NCBI GenBank assembly: GCA_002454425.1
Contig: DKIV01000021.1
Location: 23,150 to 58,178, forward strand
DNA from: Sphingobacteriaceae bacterium UBA6709
GTDB taxonomy: Bacteria > Bacteroidota > Bacteroidia > Sphingobacteriales > Sphingobacteriaceae
DNA length: 35,029 nucleotides
Direction of reading: 5' to 3'
Below the pieces are notes generated by a model. It was not told the DNA's origin and did not search any database. It worked only from the letters and a program-made list of their open reading frames with translations. The position numbers and the translations under genes are program-made. Shown here piece after piece: positions 25,522 through 34,274 of this stretch (its first letter is position 1; every line of letters begins with the position of its first letter).

Positions 25522-26814
25522 ATGAGCAAAATTTTAAGGGTACATGCCCGTCAGATCCTTGACTCAAGGGGCAATCCTACTATTGAAGTAGATGTAGAAA
25601 CAGAATTCGGCAAAGGCCGTGCAGCAGTTCCATCTGGTGCTTCTACAGGTGTTCACGAAGCAGTTGAATTAAGAGACGGAGATAAATCAACATATTTAGG
25701 TAAAGGTGTTTTAAAAGCGGTTGAAAACGTAAACACCAAAATCGCTGAGGCTCTTATTGGTTATGATTCTTTAGATCAAAATACCATTGACAAGATCATG
25801 ATCGAGCTTGACGGTTCAGAAAACAAAGGAAACCTTGGCGCTAACGCTATCCTTGGTGTTTCTCTTGCTGTTGCTAAAGCTGCTGCTGACGAGTTAGATA
25901 TTCCTCTTTACCGTTATGTTGGTGGTGTTAACGCTAACACCCTTCCTATCCCAATGATGAATATCATCAATGGCGGTTCTCACTCTGATGCGCCTATCGC
26001 GTTCCAGGAGTTCATGATCATGCCTGTTGGTGCTCCTTCTTTCTCTGAAGCTTTACGTTGGGGTACTGAAGTATTCCACAACCTTAAGAAACTACTTCAC
26101 GATAGAAACCTTTCTACTGCAGTAGGTGATGAAGGTGGTTTCGCTCCTGCATTTGACGGAACTGAAGATGCTATCGAAACTGTTCTTAAGGCTATCGAAA
26201 AAGCAGGTTACAAACCAGGTGCAGATATCTGCCTTGCTTTAGACTGTGCTTCCTCTGAATTCTACGTAGATGGAAAATACAACTACGCTAAATTTGAAGG
26301 CGAAACTGGTAAAGTTCGTACCAGCGAAGAACAAGCTTCTTACCTTGCTGAGCTTACTCAGAAATATCCTATCATCTCTATCGAAGACGGTATGGCTGAA
26401 GACGATTGGAATGGCTGGAAAGTATTAACTGACAAAATCGGTGCTACTGTTCAGTTAGTAGGTGATGATTTATTCGTTACTAACACTAAACGTTTACAAC
26501 AGGGTATCGACACTGAAACAGCTAACTCTATCCTCGTTAAAGTTAACCAGATCGGTTCTTTAACTGAGACGATCAACGCTGTTACTTTAGCTCAGAACTC
26601 TGGATATACATCTGTAATGTCTCACCGTTCAGGAGAAACTGAAGATGTTACCATCGCTGACTTAGCTGTCGCTTTAAATTGCGGACAGATCAAAACTGGT
26701 TCTGCGTCTCGTACTGATAGAATTGCAAAATACAATCAGTTAATCCGTATCGAAGAAGAACTGGGCGAAAATGCTCGTTTCATCGGTAAAAACTTCAAAT
26801 ACGCTAAGAAATAA
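25522..26814 (+). CDS. eno: Enolase
   Basis: A 430-residue glycolytic enzyme interconverting 2-phosphoglycerate and phosphoenolpyruvate. Full-length family motifs are present: A-R-Q-I-L-D-S-R-G-N-P-T near the N-terminus, P-S-G-A-S-T-G, the metal-binding D-C-A-S-S and S-I-E-D-G and V-G-D-D-L-F-V-T, and the lysine-bearing K-V-N-Q-I-G and S-H-R-S-G-E-T-E-D. Codon use is strikingly biased (many GGT, GCT, CTT and GTT codons) compared with neighbouring genes, as expected for a highly expressed protein. A strong intrinsic terminator follows. Confidence 0.98.
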   Translation: MSKILRVHARQILDSRGNPTIEVDVETEFGKGRAAVPSGASTGVHEAVELRDGDKSTYLGKGVLKAVENVNTKIAEALIGYDSLDQNTIDKIMIELDGSENKGNLGANAILGVSLAVAKAAADELDIPLYRYVGGVNANTLPIPMMNIINGGSHSDAPIAFQEFMIMPVGAPSFSEALRWGTEVFHNLKKLLHDRNLSTAVGDEGGFAPAFDGTEDAIETVLKAIEKAGYKPGADICLALDCASSEFYVDGKYNYAKFEGETGKVRTSEEQASYLAELTQKYPIISIEDGMAEDDWNGWKVLTDKIGATVQLVGDDLFVTNTKRLQQGIDTETANSILVKVNQIGSLTETINAVTLAQNSGYTSVMSHRSGETEDVTIADLAVALNCGQIKTGSASRTDRIAKYNQLIRIEEELGENARFIGKNFKYAKK

Positions 26815-26829
26815 TCTTTAGCTGATTAT

Positions 26830-26866
26830 AAAAAACCGCCCCTTCGCAAGATTGGGCGGTTTTTTT
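26830..26866 (+). terminator. Intrinsic terminator of eno
   Basis: A 12-bp stem (26830-26841 with 26854-26865) with a GC-rich core CCGCCC/GGGCGG, A-run before and seven T after, starts 16 bases past the enolase stop. It is a textbook rho-independent terminator. Confidence 0.93.
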
Positions 26867-27023
26867 ATGGCCTACTTTTTCCTCTCCCTACTGCTATATT
26901 GCTCTCCCTTTCCCCCTTTTCTCAATATTGTAAGCCAAAAACTGCAAGCAGTTAACCTATGTTATTTAATATTAACACCAGACTAATAAATTTTACGTTT
27001 ATATATCTGAATTATTTAAATCC

Positions 27024-27031
27024 TATATTTG
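27024..27031 (+). promoter_or_regulatory. -7 promoter element of the ftsB/divIC gene
   Basis: TATATTTG (TAnnTTTG) ends three bases before the ATG at 27035. If used, the mRNA would start at or just inside the start codon, and the in-frame TTG at 27029 lies inside the promoter and cannot be the start. Confidence 0.45.
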
Positions 27032-27034
27032 ACT

Positions 27035-27355
27035 ATGAAAAAAGCTATCGGGTTATTTAGTAATAAGTACGTTATCGCTTTCGTCTGCTTTTTAGTGTGG
27101 ATGCTCTTCTTTGACAGAAATGATCTTATGTCGCAATACGACTATTTCTCGCAGAGACAAAAACTTGAGGAAGAGAAGGAGTTCTATCAACAGGAAATTA
27201 CGAAGGTCTTAAAAGACCTTCAGGAGTTAAGTACCGATCAGGAGCGTCTTGAGAAATTCGCCAGGGAAAAATACCTCATGAAAAAAGAAAACGAAGACGT
27301 ATTTGTTATTGTACCTAAAAAAGATGGCGATGAAGACAGCAAAACATTATTTTAA
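27035..27355 (+). CDS. Septum formation initiator, FtsB/DivIC family
   Basis: A 106-residue bitopic division protein. It has a short cytoplasmic N-terminus, one membrane helix (about residues 11-26), a coiled coil (about 38-72, rich in Glu, Gln, Lys and Leu) and the family motif E-K-F-A-R-E-K-Y-L-M-K-K-E-N-E-D-V-F. FtsB/DivIC bridges FtsL and FtsQ in the divisome and helps trigger septal peptidoglycan synthesis. Placement just after enolase is common for this family across bacteria. I chose the ATG at 27035 rather than TTG 27029 because of the promoter-like element. The next gene begins directly at its stop codon. Confidence 0.9.
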   Translation: MKKAIGLFSNKYVIAFVCFLVWMLFFDRNDLMSQYDYFSQRQKLEEEKEFYQQEITKVLKDLQELSTDQERLEKFAREKYLMKKENEDVFVIVPKKDGDEDSKTLF

Positions 27356-27853
27356 TTGTTTAACGTGAGGGGACAGACAAGCAGAAAGATCGGATTTACA
27401 TTACTTTTAATCGTAGGAATACTTAAACTAAACCTTGGATATTCTCAATCTAAAGAACCTCAGTCTGTCAAACAGTCGGAAATTCAGGTTCTTCAGGATA
27501 ACGAATTTCCCGTGGCTACCCGTTTGGTGTATGTCGGCGAAATAAAAGGACGTTCGTATATCAAGATGTCGTTAACTCCAGCTAATGACGATAAAGACGC
27601 GCCCAAGGCGGATCATCTTCTATATTACAAGGGGTCTTATTATGAGGCTAAGAGTGGCAAAATATATCAGTTAACAGTGATATACAATACCGAGAAGGGC
27701 ACTTGGGAAATCAAAGGTTACAATACCCGTCGTCAATATGTCTGCCACTTCAGCGGCAAAGACACAGAAAACGAAGGCATCGACGGCACCTGGCGCAATA
27801 AAACCAGCAGCTTAAACTTCTACCTGTTCAAGAAAAATAACATCGCCGAATAA
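27356..27853 (+). CDS. Small exported hypothetical protein downstream of ftsB
   Basis: A protein of about 165 residues that I cannot assign to a named family. It has a signal peptide (hydrophobic core F-T-L-L-L-I-V-G-I-L, cleavage probably near S-Q-S) and a mature beta-rich domain with alternating charged and aromatic residues, ending K-K-N-N-I-A-E. No ATG is available near the start: a TTG at 27356 abuts the ftsB stop, and a GTG at 27365 is equally possible. The back-to-back spacing suggests translational coupling with ftsB. A periplasmic or lipid-free exported location is inferred. Confidence 0.65.
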   Translation: MFNVRGQTSRKIGFTLLLIVGILKLNLGYSQSKEPQSVKQSEIQVLQDNEFPVATRLVYVGEIKGRSYIKMSLTPANDDKDAPKADHLLYYKGSYYEAKSGKIYQLTVIYNTEKGTWEIKGYNTRRQYVCHFSGKDTENEGIDGTWRNKTSSLNFYLFKKNNIAE

Positions 27854-27903
27854 ATCCGCTGACTATCTGAGAATGTGTATATTGGTACAGAAAAACTATC
27901 AAT

Positions 27904-28929
27904 ATGAAATCATACCTAACCTCATTCTTTTTGCTAGTCCTGCTATTTCCCTTAATGCTGAAAGCGCAGCAGGAAAAACGATATCGTTATTATATTAAAT
28001 ATCCCAACCAGCTGGTAAAAACAGAGCAGGAAGCCGACTTTATCAGGATACTGCAGGTCGATAGCAACAGTGCCATTTTTACGGAGAAATATAAAAATGG
28101 AAAGCTCCGTCGAAGCGGAACGGCTCAAAACAGAGACATATCCTTCGAGGCCTTTGGCGTGCATGGTCCTTCATTCAGCGTCTATCCCAACGGCAAGGTT
28201 GCCAGGATAGTACAATATAACAAGGGCAAAATTACCGGTGATGACTCCTGCTTTTATAACAACGGCCGCCTACTGTCCGTTCGAACGTACCAATACAAAC
28301 AAGAAAATGGCCGCACGGTAGAATCGGTAATGGTAAAAGAGTTGCGCGAACGCGATGGAAAGGTCCTGGTAAGTAATGGAAACGGATGGTATCGTGATAC
28401 AGAACCCGACAGCTTATTTCTGATGGGAAGCAAATACCACATGGAACCGAAAGCATCAGAGTCTGGAAAAATCGTCAACGGTTACAAGGACGGACTGTGG
28501 GTAGGAACTATTCACAAGGGAAGCTATAAAGAAACCTTCGACGTGGGAACCTTCCTCAATGGCGTAGCATATACTCCAGACAGAGATTCGGTAGTTTACA
28601 CTCAACAGATGCAACTCCCCTCTTTTGGCGAAAACATAAAGGAGTTCTACCGGTTTATATCCAAAGAGTTTCGCTACCCGCTCGCAGCTCTTAGAAATGG
28701 AATCAGCGGACGAGTGCTCCTCGCCTTCACTGTAAACACCCAGGGGTTCCTCGAAGATATAAAAATATTGCAGGATCCCGGATTTGGCACAGCTCAGGAA
28801 GCAATCAGGGTATTGAAAAAATCAGGTAGATGGTTGCCGGGAAAAATCCATGGAATACCCGTCCGTATGTTCTTCACACTGCCAATAGTGTTAGAATCGT
28901 CGCCTCGCCAGATTTCTTACTATCGTTAA
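27904..28929 (+). CDS. Exported protein with MORN-like repeats and a TonB C-terminal domain
   Basis: A 341-residue protein starting with a cleavable-looking signal peptide (cleavage near L-K-A-Q). The middle part has MORN-like units with repeated G-K and N-G-K/N-G-R turns (about residues 60-125). The C-terminus (about 245-335) matches the TonB CTD: F-R-Y-P-L-A-A-L, I-S-G-R-V-L-L-A-F-T-V-N-T-Q-G and S-G-R-W-L-P-G. Classical TonB is anchored in the inner membrane by an uncleaved helix and has a proline-rich spacer; both are absent. It may therefore act in the periplasm without transmitting ExbBD energy itself. Such TonB-domain exported proteins are frequent in Bacteroidota and are poorly understood. 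It is convergent with fabG. Confidence 0.8.
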   Translation: MKSYLTSFFLLVLLFPLMLKAQQEKRYRYYIKYPNQLVKTEQEADFIRILQVDSNSAIFTEKYKNGKLRRSGTAQNRDISFEAFGVHGPSFSVYPNGKVARIVQYNKGKITGDDSCFYNNGRLLSVRTYQYKQENGRTVESVMVKELRERDGKVLVSNGNGWYRDTEPDSLFLMGSKYHMEPKASESGKIVNGYKDGLWVGTIHKGSYKETFDVGTFLNGVAYTPDRDSVVYTQQMQLPSFGENIKEFYRFISKEFRYPLAALRNGISGRVLLAFTVNTQGFLEDIKILQDPGFGTAQEAIRVLKKSGRWLPGKIHGIPVRMFFTLPIVLESSPRQISYYR

Positions 28930-28981
28930 CAAGTAGAGCAAGCGTTCTCATTAAAGCTTCTCGACAACACAGCCTGCAAAA

Positions 28982-29034
28982 AAATACCGGTTCAATCATC
29001 AATCTAAAATTCATTGATGATTAAACCGGTATTT
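28982..29034. terminator. Bidirectional terminator between the TonB-domain gene and fabG
   Basis: A long near-perfect hairpin. AAATACCGGTT (28982-28992) pairs with 29024-29034, and AATCATCAAT (28994-29003) with 29013-29022, with one mismatch between. A-rich and T-rich ends suit termination of both convergent transcripts. Confidence 0.88.
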
Positions 29035-29067
29035 ACCTTATGTAGCAACATAAGCTTCTTGCGAAGT

Positions 29068-29811
29068 TTAAAGCATACCTCCGTCTACAGGAAGTACCTG
29101 TCCTGTGATGTATCCGCTTAAGTCTGAAGCTAAGAAAACACACGCGTTGGCGATGTCCTCTGTTTCTCCGGCTCTTTTCAGAGGGATGTCTTTTTCCCAA
29201 CCTTCCACAACCTTTGGATCCAAAACTTCGGTCATCTCTGTTTTAATAAAACCAGGAGCCACAACATTCGCACGTATATTTCTTGATCCCAATTCCTTAG
29301 CAATGGATTTAGTAAAACCGATGATACCTGCCTTCGATGCCGCGTAGTTCGCCTGACCAGCATTACCCTGCACACCCACTACGGAGCTCATGTTGATGAA
29401 TACCCCTTTGCGGTTCTTCATCATAATCTTCGACGCGGCCTTCGTAACGTTGAAAATAGACTTAAGGTTCACCTCAAGAACATCATCCCACTGCTGCTCT
29501 GTCATACGCATTAACAAACCATCCTTCGTGATACCCGCGTTGTTCACAACAATATCAAGAGTACCGAAGTCCGCTACGATATCATTGATCAAGCTCTCTG
29601 CCTGATCAAACTTAGAGGCATCTGAACGATAGCCTTTCACCTTCGTGCCTGCCGCCTGCAGTTCCTGCTCCAGGGCCTGACCTTTTTCTACAGATGAAAG
29701 ATATGTAAAAGCTACATTCGCACCCTGTGCTGCAAAGACCTCAGCAATCTTACGGCCGATACCTTTCGACGCACCGGTTACCAGTGCTGTTTTTCCTTCC
29801 AGTAATTTCAT
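29068..29811 (-). CDS. fabG: 3-oxoacyl-ACP reductase
   Basis: A 247-residue classical SDR that reduces 3-oxoacyl-ACP with NADPH in fatty acid elongation. T-G-A-S-K-G-I-G-R binds the cofactor at residues 12-20, N-N-A-G is at 90-93, and the catalytic set is Ser143, Tyr156 and Lys160 (Y-A-A-S-K). The C-terminal P-V-D-G-G-M is intact. Length and motifs are standard for FabG. It stands alone here, without acpP or fabF, so another short-chain reductase role is conceivable but less likely. Confidence 0.92.
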   Translation of the reverse strand: MKLLEGKTALVTGASKGIGRKIAEVFAAQGANVAFTYLSSVEKGQALEQELQAAGTKVKGYRSDASKFDQAESLINDIVADFGTLDIVVNNAGITKDGLLMRMTEQQWDDVLEVNLKSIFNVTKAASKIMMKNRKGVFINMSSVVGVQGNAGQANYAASKAGIIGFTKSIAKELGSRNIRANVVAPGFIKTEMTEVLDPKVVEGWEKDIPLKRAGETEDIANACVFLASDLSGYITGQVLPVDGGML

Positions 29812-30145
29812 ATTCTATTTTTCGGAAATATTATTTCAATCGCATTTTCTGCCTGCCGCTCAAAAGACCGCCGGCGGATAAGGCACGAAGTTAATAGATT
29901 TTTTTCAGATAAACAGGTTTAACTAGCCGGATCTCAGGACCAACGCTTGGAAATGAAACGCAGCAGCTGTCCTGAAAATATCATTAGCTCAAATCCTAAT
30001 GTGTCGCGCCGGCTCCCTCTGAATAAACCAGAGGAACTTATATACAGTAAAGCAAGTCTGAATGCCATGGGAAGCCTACGTGGAATCAAAATCCTCGTCA
30101 AAAATCATCGCCAACAGCCCATTTAATTCAGACTTGCATAGTTAT
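29812..30145. other. Gene-free interval with two hairpins
   Basis: No open frame is convincing. A hairpin CCTCTG-aataaac-CAGAGG lies at 30016-30034. A larger stem-loop at 30052-30137 has a perfect 12-bp outer stem (30052-30063/30126-30137), a 3x3 internal loop and a 5-bp inner stem ATGGG/CCCAT. It sits 9 bases downstream of the second GH2 gene and may be its terminator, a small structured RNA or a repeat remnant. Confidence 0.5.
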
Positions 30146-32611
30146 CTATTTGCCTGACCGTATTTTTAGACTACGTTGATCTAATCCTTCCGATCCAACC
30201 TTCAAAACGACATTTCCTTTGTGATATGCCGACCTCAGTATAACTACAGCCCTGCCATTAAATAATTTCGGCTGTAATGAATTAAAGCTTTCCATGTCAT
30301 TCGGAGCAGCATTGCCGGAAGCAACAATCCGGCTAGCAGTTCCGCTTAAAGAGATGTTTAGCTTTCTACCTGTTTCCGAAATCACCTGGCCATGCTGATC
30401 CACAAGTTCAATTAGCACATAAGCAAGCGACTGCCCGTCGGCGCTTATCTTCGTCCGATCCGCTGATAATCTCAGCATTCTCTTCTCTCCCGGGGTCGTC
30501 AGCGTAATGGAATCGCCCACTGTTCCCTCACGGTCTTCAACAGCTGTAAGTCTTCCCGGATGATAGGGAACCTTAAAAGTTGTTTTGTAAGTGCTATCAG
30601 TTTTTTGTTCCGCCAGGAACTTACCATTGAGGAAGAGTTTTATCTTAGGGGTTCTGGAATATACGTTCACAGAGATCTCCTTACCTTCATACTCAGGAAA
30701 ATTCCATGCCAGTGTTTCCTCCGGCCAGCCCCAGAAGCTTACCTTTCTAATCTTCCCCGGTTTAGCAGGTAATTCCACGGCCATCGTGATGTTACGCTGT
30801 TTCCAAACGATGTCACGATAATAGGACTGAGGCTTTTTAATACCCAATAAGTCAATATCGCCACACCAGGCATTATACCATGGCCAGCCCATAAAAAAGT
30901 GTGTATTTTCTGTAGGATCCACCTCAATGGAACTTCCCAATCCTGATTCTCCCAGATAGTCCATGGCTGTCCAGATGAAATCTCCTATTACATACGGTAA
31001 TTTTTCTACTTTATTCCAATTAGCGACCGCCTCGGTAGCCACACTTTCACTGCCAAACATCACGCGTTTAGCGAATCTCCCATGATCGCGCTCATACAAA
31101 GGCCACATATAATTGTATCCAGCCACGTCAAGTGAAAGAAACGCGTTGTCAATAGGAACTCTGTTTTTACGCTCTTTATCCCATTGATTGTTCACCCCGG
31201 CGGTAATGGCTCTGGTGGTATCGTATTTCAACACTTCCTTCCTGAGGTAGGCTGCAATCTCAACACCCCGGTCGGTAAGCCTTTCATAAATCTCGTTCCC
31301 GATACTCCACATAATCACAGAAGGCTTATTACGATCTCTCAATACTAAGGCTCTGATATCTTTTGCACTCCACTTATTAAAGTACTGATGGTAGTCATCC
31401 GGATTTTTCTTCTTCTCCCACTGATCAAAAGCTTCATTTATTACTAACATCCCCAAACGATCGCAGGCCCGCATAAAGCTTTCTGACATCGGATTATGTG
31501 ACCGCACAGCAATAAAGCCATTGGCCTTTAAAAGCTTGATCTTCCGTTCTTCGGCATCATCATAAGCTGCAGCTCCCAAAAGACCATTATCGTGATGTAT
31601 ACATCCCCCCTTCAAGTCTAAAGACTGTCCATTAAGCTGGAATCCTTTGGTAACAGAATAGGCAATCGTACGGATACCAAAGGGTAAGCTGACGATGTCC
31701 TGCACGCCATGTTGGCTTCTTAATGTTAACTTTAAAGTATATAGCGACGGAGTAGTCACATTCCACAATTTGGGCCCGGCTACAGTGAAATTAAAAGCCA
31801 TTTCTGTGGTATCGTTAGCAGCCGAATGAACAGACTGTTGTTCCTTACCCACAACTTTTCCATCAGGACTAATCAGTGTCGCGTCAACCAACGGGCTTTT
31901 ATCTGTCTTAGCACCGATCACCGTTGTCTTGACGCTAAGTGTTGCCTTGTCATTAGCAATAGAGGTGGTTTGTACTGAACTCAACCAATCGTCTATATAA
32001 GACTTACCCGTAGTGATAAAATATACATGTCGGTAAATTCCCGACCCTGCGTACCATCTGGAGTTTTTCCCCTTGTTGATTACTTTTATCGCAATAGTAT
32101 TCTTCTCACCCGGCGCATTGCAATATTGCGTTATGTCGAAGCGGAAGGTGCTATAACCATACATATTTTCATTCGCCTTCTTTCCGTTTATCCAGATCTC
32201 CGATTGATTATATATTCCTTCAAAATACAGCTCAAACCTTTTCCCCGCATCTTTTGGATTTATTGTGAATGTTTTCCGATACCATCCTTCGCCTCCCAGT
32301 GTCTGTCCTGTGGCAGGTCCCCCGGGACTATCCTTGCTGAATGGTCCCATCGTTTTCCCGGCTACCTGATCTTTTAGTGGCTCAATACTCCAGTCATGCG
32401 GAAGGTCCACCGCCCGCCAGCTACGGTCATCAAATCCCACGGTGCTGGCCCGCTCAGCGGCACCCAGATAAAAGCGCCAACCACGATCAAAAAGTTGCTT
32501 CCTGTCTTGTGCATAACCGAATGCAGACAATGACAGCAACGTAACTAACAAATACATTCCCCAGATCGACGACTTATACGTTGAGTATCCGGAAAATATA
32601 GATTTAAACAT
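30146..32611 (-). CDS. Beta-galactosidase-like GH2 glycoside hydrolase
   Basis: An 821-residue exported GH2 enzyme with the full layout: signal peptide (cleavage near A-Q-D, residue 35), sugar-binding jelly roll (about 42-200, with L-P-H-D-W and G-E-G-W-Y-R-K), Ig-like domain (about 205-315), TIM barrel from about 318, then C-terminal beta domains including a DUF4982-like one (about 640-710) and an invasin-like one. The acid/base is Glu440 in W-S-I-G-N-E and the nucleophile Glu522 in F-G-S-E-S. Activity on beta-galactosides is the likeliest, beta-glucuronides or mannosides less so. The frame stays open upstream to an ATG at 32779, but 32611 places a normal signal peptide at the start. It is not adjacent to a SusCD pair. 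Confidence 0.9.
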   Translation of the reverse strand: MFKSIFSGYSTYKSSIWGMYLLVTLLSLSAFGYAQDRKQLFDRGWRFYLGAAERASTVGFDDRSWRAVDLPHDWSIEPLKDQVAGKTMGPFSKDSPGGPATGQTLGGEGWYRKTFTINPKDAGKRFELYFEGIYNQSEIWINGKKANENMYGYSTFRFDITQYCNAPGEKNTIAIKVINKGKNSRWYAGSGIYRHVYFITTGKSYIDDWLSSVQTTSIANDKATLSVKTTVIGAKTDKSPLVDATLISPDGKVVGKEQQSVHSAANDTTEMAFNFTVAGPKLWNVTTPSLYTLKLTLRSQHGVQDIVSLPFGIRTIAYSVTKGFQLNGQSLDLKGGCIHHDNGLLGAAAYDDAEERKIKLLKANGFIAVRSHNPMSESFMRACDRLGMLVINEAFDQWEKKKNPDDYHQYFNKWSAKDIRALVLRDRNKPSVIMWSIGNEIYERLTDRGVEIAAYLRKEVLKYDTTRAITAGVNNQWDKERKNRVPIDNAFLSLDVAGYNYMWPLYERDHGRFAKRVMFGSESVATEAVANWNKVEKLPYVIGDFIWTAMDYLGESGLGSSIEVDPTENTHFFMGWPWYNAWCGDIDLLGIKKPQSYYRDIVWKQRNITMAVELPAKPGKIRKVSFWGWPEETLAWNFPEYEGKEISVNVYSRTPKIKLFLNGKFLAEQKTDSTYKTTFKVPYHPGRLTAVEDREGTVGDSITLTTPGEKRMLRLSADRTKISADGQSLAYVLIELVDQHGQVISETGRKLNISLSGTASRIVASGNAAPNDMESFNSLQPKLFNGRAVVILRSAYHKGNVVLKVGSEGLDQRSLKIRSGK

Positions 32612-33146
32612 CGAAACTTTATGTATTTGCGGTTTGCTTTCACCCGATACATTAAACTTATGCTTATCGGTATCAGTACAATTGGTAAGGTCCGATAATA
32701 TTCCGTTTTCTTTTAACATTTGACTGTTTTTGCTGTGATACCGCGATTTACGGTAGTTGAGTGATGGCTCAAGAAACATCTTATAAAATAAAATAAAACA
32801 ACTAAGTGCTGCTACTGTACGTAGTCAAAAAGGATCGTAATTTAGAGAATAATTCGAATATATCCTGAGATAATTGCCTCCTAATTGATATTCGGCGCAA
32901 TCGAGGGAACGATATTGCCTGAGCTGAGAAACCTTTACTATTGGTTACGGAGGGCAGATCCATACTTATCAAAGCAAGAAAGTATCGGCACTCTTACACA
33001 ATAAGCAGGATAACGCGTTGCCAAAACATCCAGTACTACAGATACAATTTAACAAGGTCTCGATATCAACAAGGGTTGGATTTTGAATGGCTGAACAAGT
33101 CAGCCCAGAGTCGCAAGAAGCCGCGTCTGTCGTTAGGTCAACAGAT
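32612..33146. other. Gene-free interval upstream of the second GH2 gene
   Basis: The first part (32612-32779) is the open extension of the GH2 frame and probably leader. The rest shows no convincing gene; frames on either strand are low in quality and overlap the thioesterase end. No TAnnTTTG box for the GH2 gene was found. Confidence 0.45.
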
Positions 33147-33192
33147 AAAAACCATGCCCGGCAGCCTTTATCGCGACGGGCAGGCATGGTTT
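33147..33192 (-). terminator. Intrinsic terminator of the thioesterase gene
   Basis: AAACCATGCC (33149-33158) pairs with GGCATGGTTT (33183-33192); an inner GCCCG/CGGGC helix extends it past a one-base bulge. On the minus strand five T follow the stem. It begins 20 bases past the thioesterase stop. Confidence 0.82.
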
Positions 33193-33211
33193 CTAAAAAT
33201 GTGCAGACTAA

Positions 33212-33622
33212 TTAAATACCCATTTGTTGTTCCAGATGCTCACGTATCGCTACCGGACGCTTATCCTCGCCCAATGCTACAAACGTTAACACCCCATGAA
33301 TGGCAAGATCACGGGTCTCATTATACATCTGTTCAACAAAAATATCTACACCTACCTTAATACTGGTGCGGCCCAGCTCAGCTACGCGGGCTACAACTTC
33401 TACGATGGTCCCCGATGGAATAGGCTTGGTAAAATTCACTTTATCCGATGATACCGTAACTACCGGAAGTCGGGAAAAACGTGTGGCCGCCATAAATGCG
33501 GCCTCATCCATCATGTGCATTGCTACGCCCCCATGCAGGGTATCGTAATGATTGGTATTAGTAGCAAACACAGGTTTAAAAACACGCACCTCTGATTGCT
33601 TGATTCGTTCGTCGAGATTCAT
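33212..33622 (-). CDS. Acyl-CoA thioesterase, hotdog fold
   Basis: A 136-residue single hotdog domain of the YciA/BACH type. It carries N-H-Y-D-T-L-H-G-G (family pattern N-x-x-x-x-x-H-G-G) and the helix M-M-D-E-A-A, with the conserved Asp thought to activate water. It hydrolyses acyl-CoA thioesters in the cytoplasm and usually forms hexamers; chain-length preference cannot be read here. I chose the ATG at 33622; a TTG at 33628 lies within the putative -7 box. It follows msrB by 48 bases and has its own terminator. Confidence 0.87.
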   Translation of the reverse strand: MNLDERIKQSEVRVFKPVFATNTNHYDTLHGGVAMHMMDEAAFMAATRFSRLPVVTVSSDKVNFTKPIPSGTIVEVVARVAELGRTSIKVGVDIFVEQMYNETRDLAIHGVLTFVALGEDKRPVAIREHLEQQMGI

Positions 33623-33625
33623 GCC

Positions 33626-33633
33626 CAAAGATA
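33626..33633 (-). promoter_or_regulatory. -7 promoter element of the thioesterase gene
   Basis: The minus strand reads TATCTTTG (TAnnTTTG), ending three bases before the ATG at 33622. Use of it would give a leaderless mRNA and would make the gene independent of msrB. Confidence 0.5.
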
Positions 33634-33670
33634 AACTGCTCTGCTTTTTATTAGCGTCAAAAAAACATCA

Positions 33671-34159
33671 CTATTTTTTCGCCGGAACAAAGTTCATCGA
33701 CAAAGAGTTTACACAATGACGTGTATCCTTGGCGGTGAACCCTTCGCCCTCAAAAACATGCCCTAAATGAGCCCCACAGTTCGCGCATATTATCTCAACA
33801 CGACGCCCGTCCGGATCCGGAATACGCTTTACCGCTCCCTTGATTTCATCATCGAAACTTGGCCACCCACAGTGTGATTCGAACTTATCCTGAGAACGAT
33901 ACAAAGGAGCATCGCAACGCTTACAGGTGTAAGTTCCTGTTTCCTTGTTGTTAAGATACTTTCCGGTACCGGGATACTCGGTTCCTTTATGTACAATAAT
34001 TCGCTCTTCCTCTGCTGTAAGTTTATTATAATTCATTGCATTTTTCTTTACTGTATCTTTCCTTTCCGGACTCACCGGACCTTTACTCTGCGCGCAGGAT
34101 ACTGCCGATACACTCAGCAACACCATACACAAAACCACAAATCTCCACATAATCATCAT
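33671..34159 (-). CDS. msrB: Peptide-methionine (R)-S-oxide reductase, lipoprotein form
   Basis: A 162-residue MsrB that repairs methionine-R-sulfoxide. It has Y-P-G-T-G-K-Y, the zinc-binding C-x-x-C pairs (C-K-R-C and C-A-N-C), H-C-G-W-P-S-F, G-H-V-F and the catalytic Cys149 in R-H-C-V-N-S. A hydrophobic N-terminus ends in A-V-S-C (Cys22), a plausible lipobox, so the enzyme is probably anchored in the envelope rather than cytoplasmic. Three ATGs are possible (34159, 34156 and 34150); all keep the signal. The frame extends to 34258, but those residues would bury the signal. Confidence 0.9.
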   Translation of the reverse strand: MMIMWRFVVLCMVLLSVSAVSCAQSKGPVSPERKDTVKKNAMNYNKLTAEEERIIVHKGTEYPGTGKYLNNKETGTYTCKRCDAPLYRSQDKFESHCGWPSFDDEIKGAVKRIPDPDGRRVEIICANCGAHLGHVFEGEGFTAKDTRHCVNSLSMNFVPAKK

Positions 34160-34274
34160 TAAATTTAATGCATAAACGACGGAACCGCTAAAAAAGGATT
34201 TCCCGTGGCGGAAGATGACACTTGTCTGAAGCATCGGTTTTTCTCCTCCCTCGCCCATAAAACCCGAAAGATGT

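Noticed and set aside
30146..32779. Longer version of the second GH2 gene starting at 32779
   Set aside because: The extra 56 residues are polar and would precede a normal signal peptide, so the ATG at 32611 is preferred.
32923..32929. GCTGAGA motif resembling part of a TPP riboswitch
   Set aside because: The rest of the riboswitch consensus (the CCTGATCTGG-like helix and the flanking stem) is missing and the downstream gene on that strand has no link to thiamine.
32941..33360. 139-codon plus-strand frame overlapping the thioesterase end
   Set aside because: It runs through the thioesterase terminator and coding region and encodes a basic, low-quality sequence.
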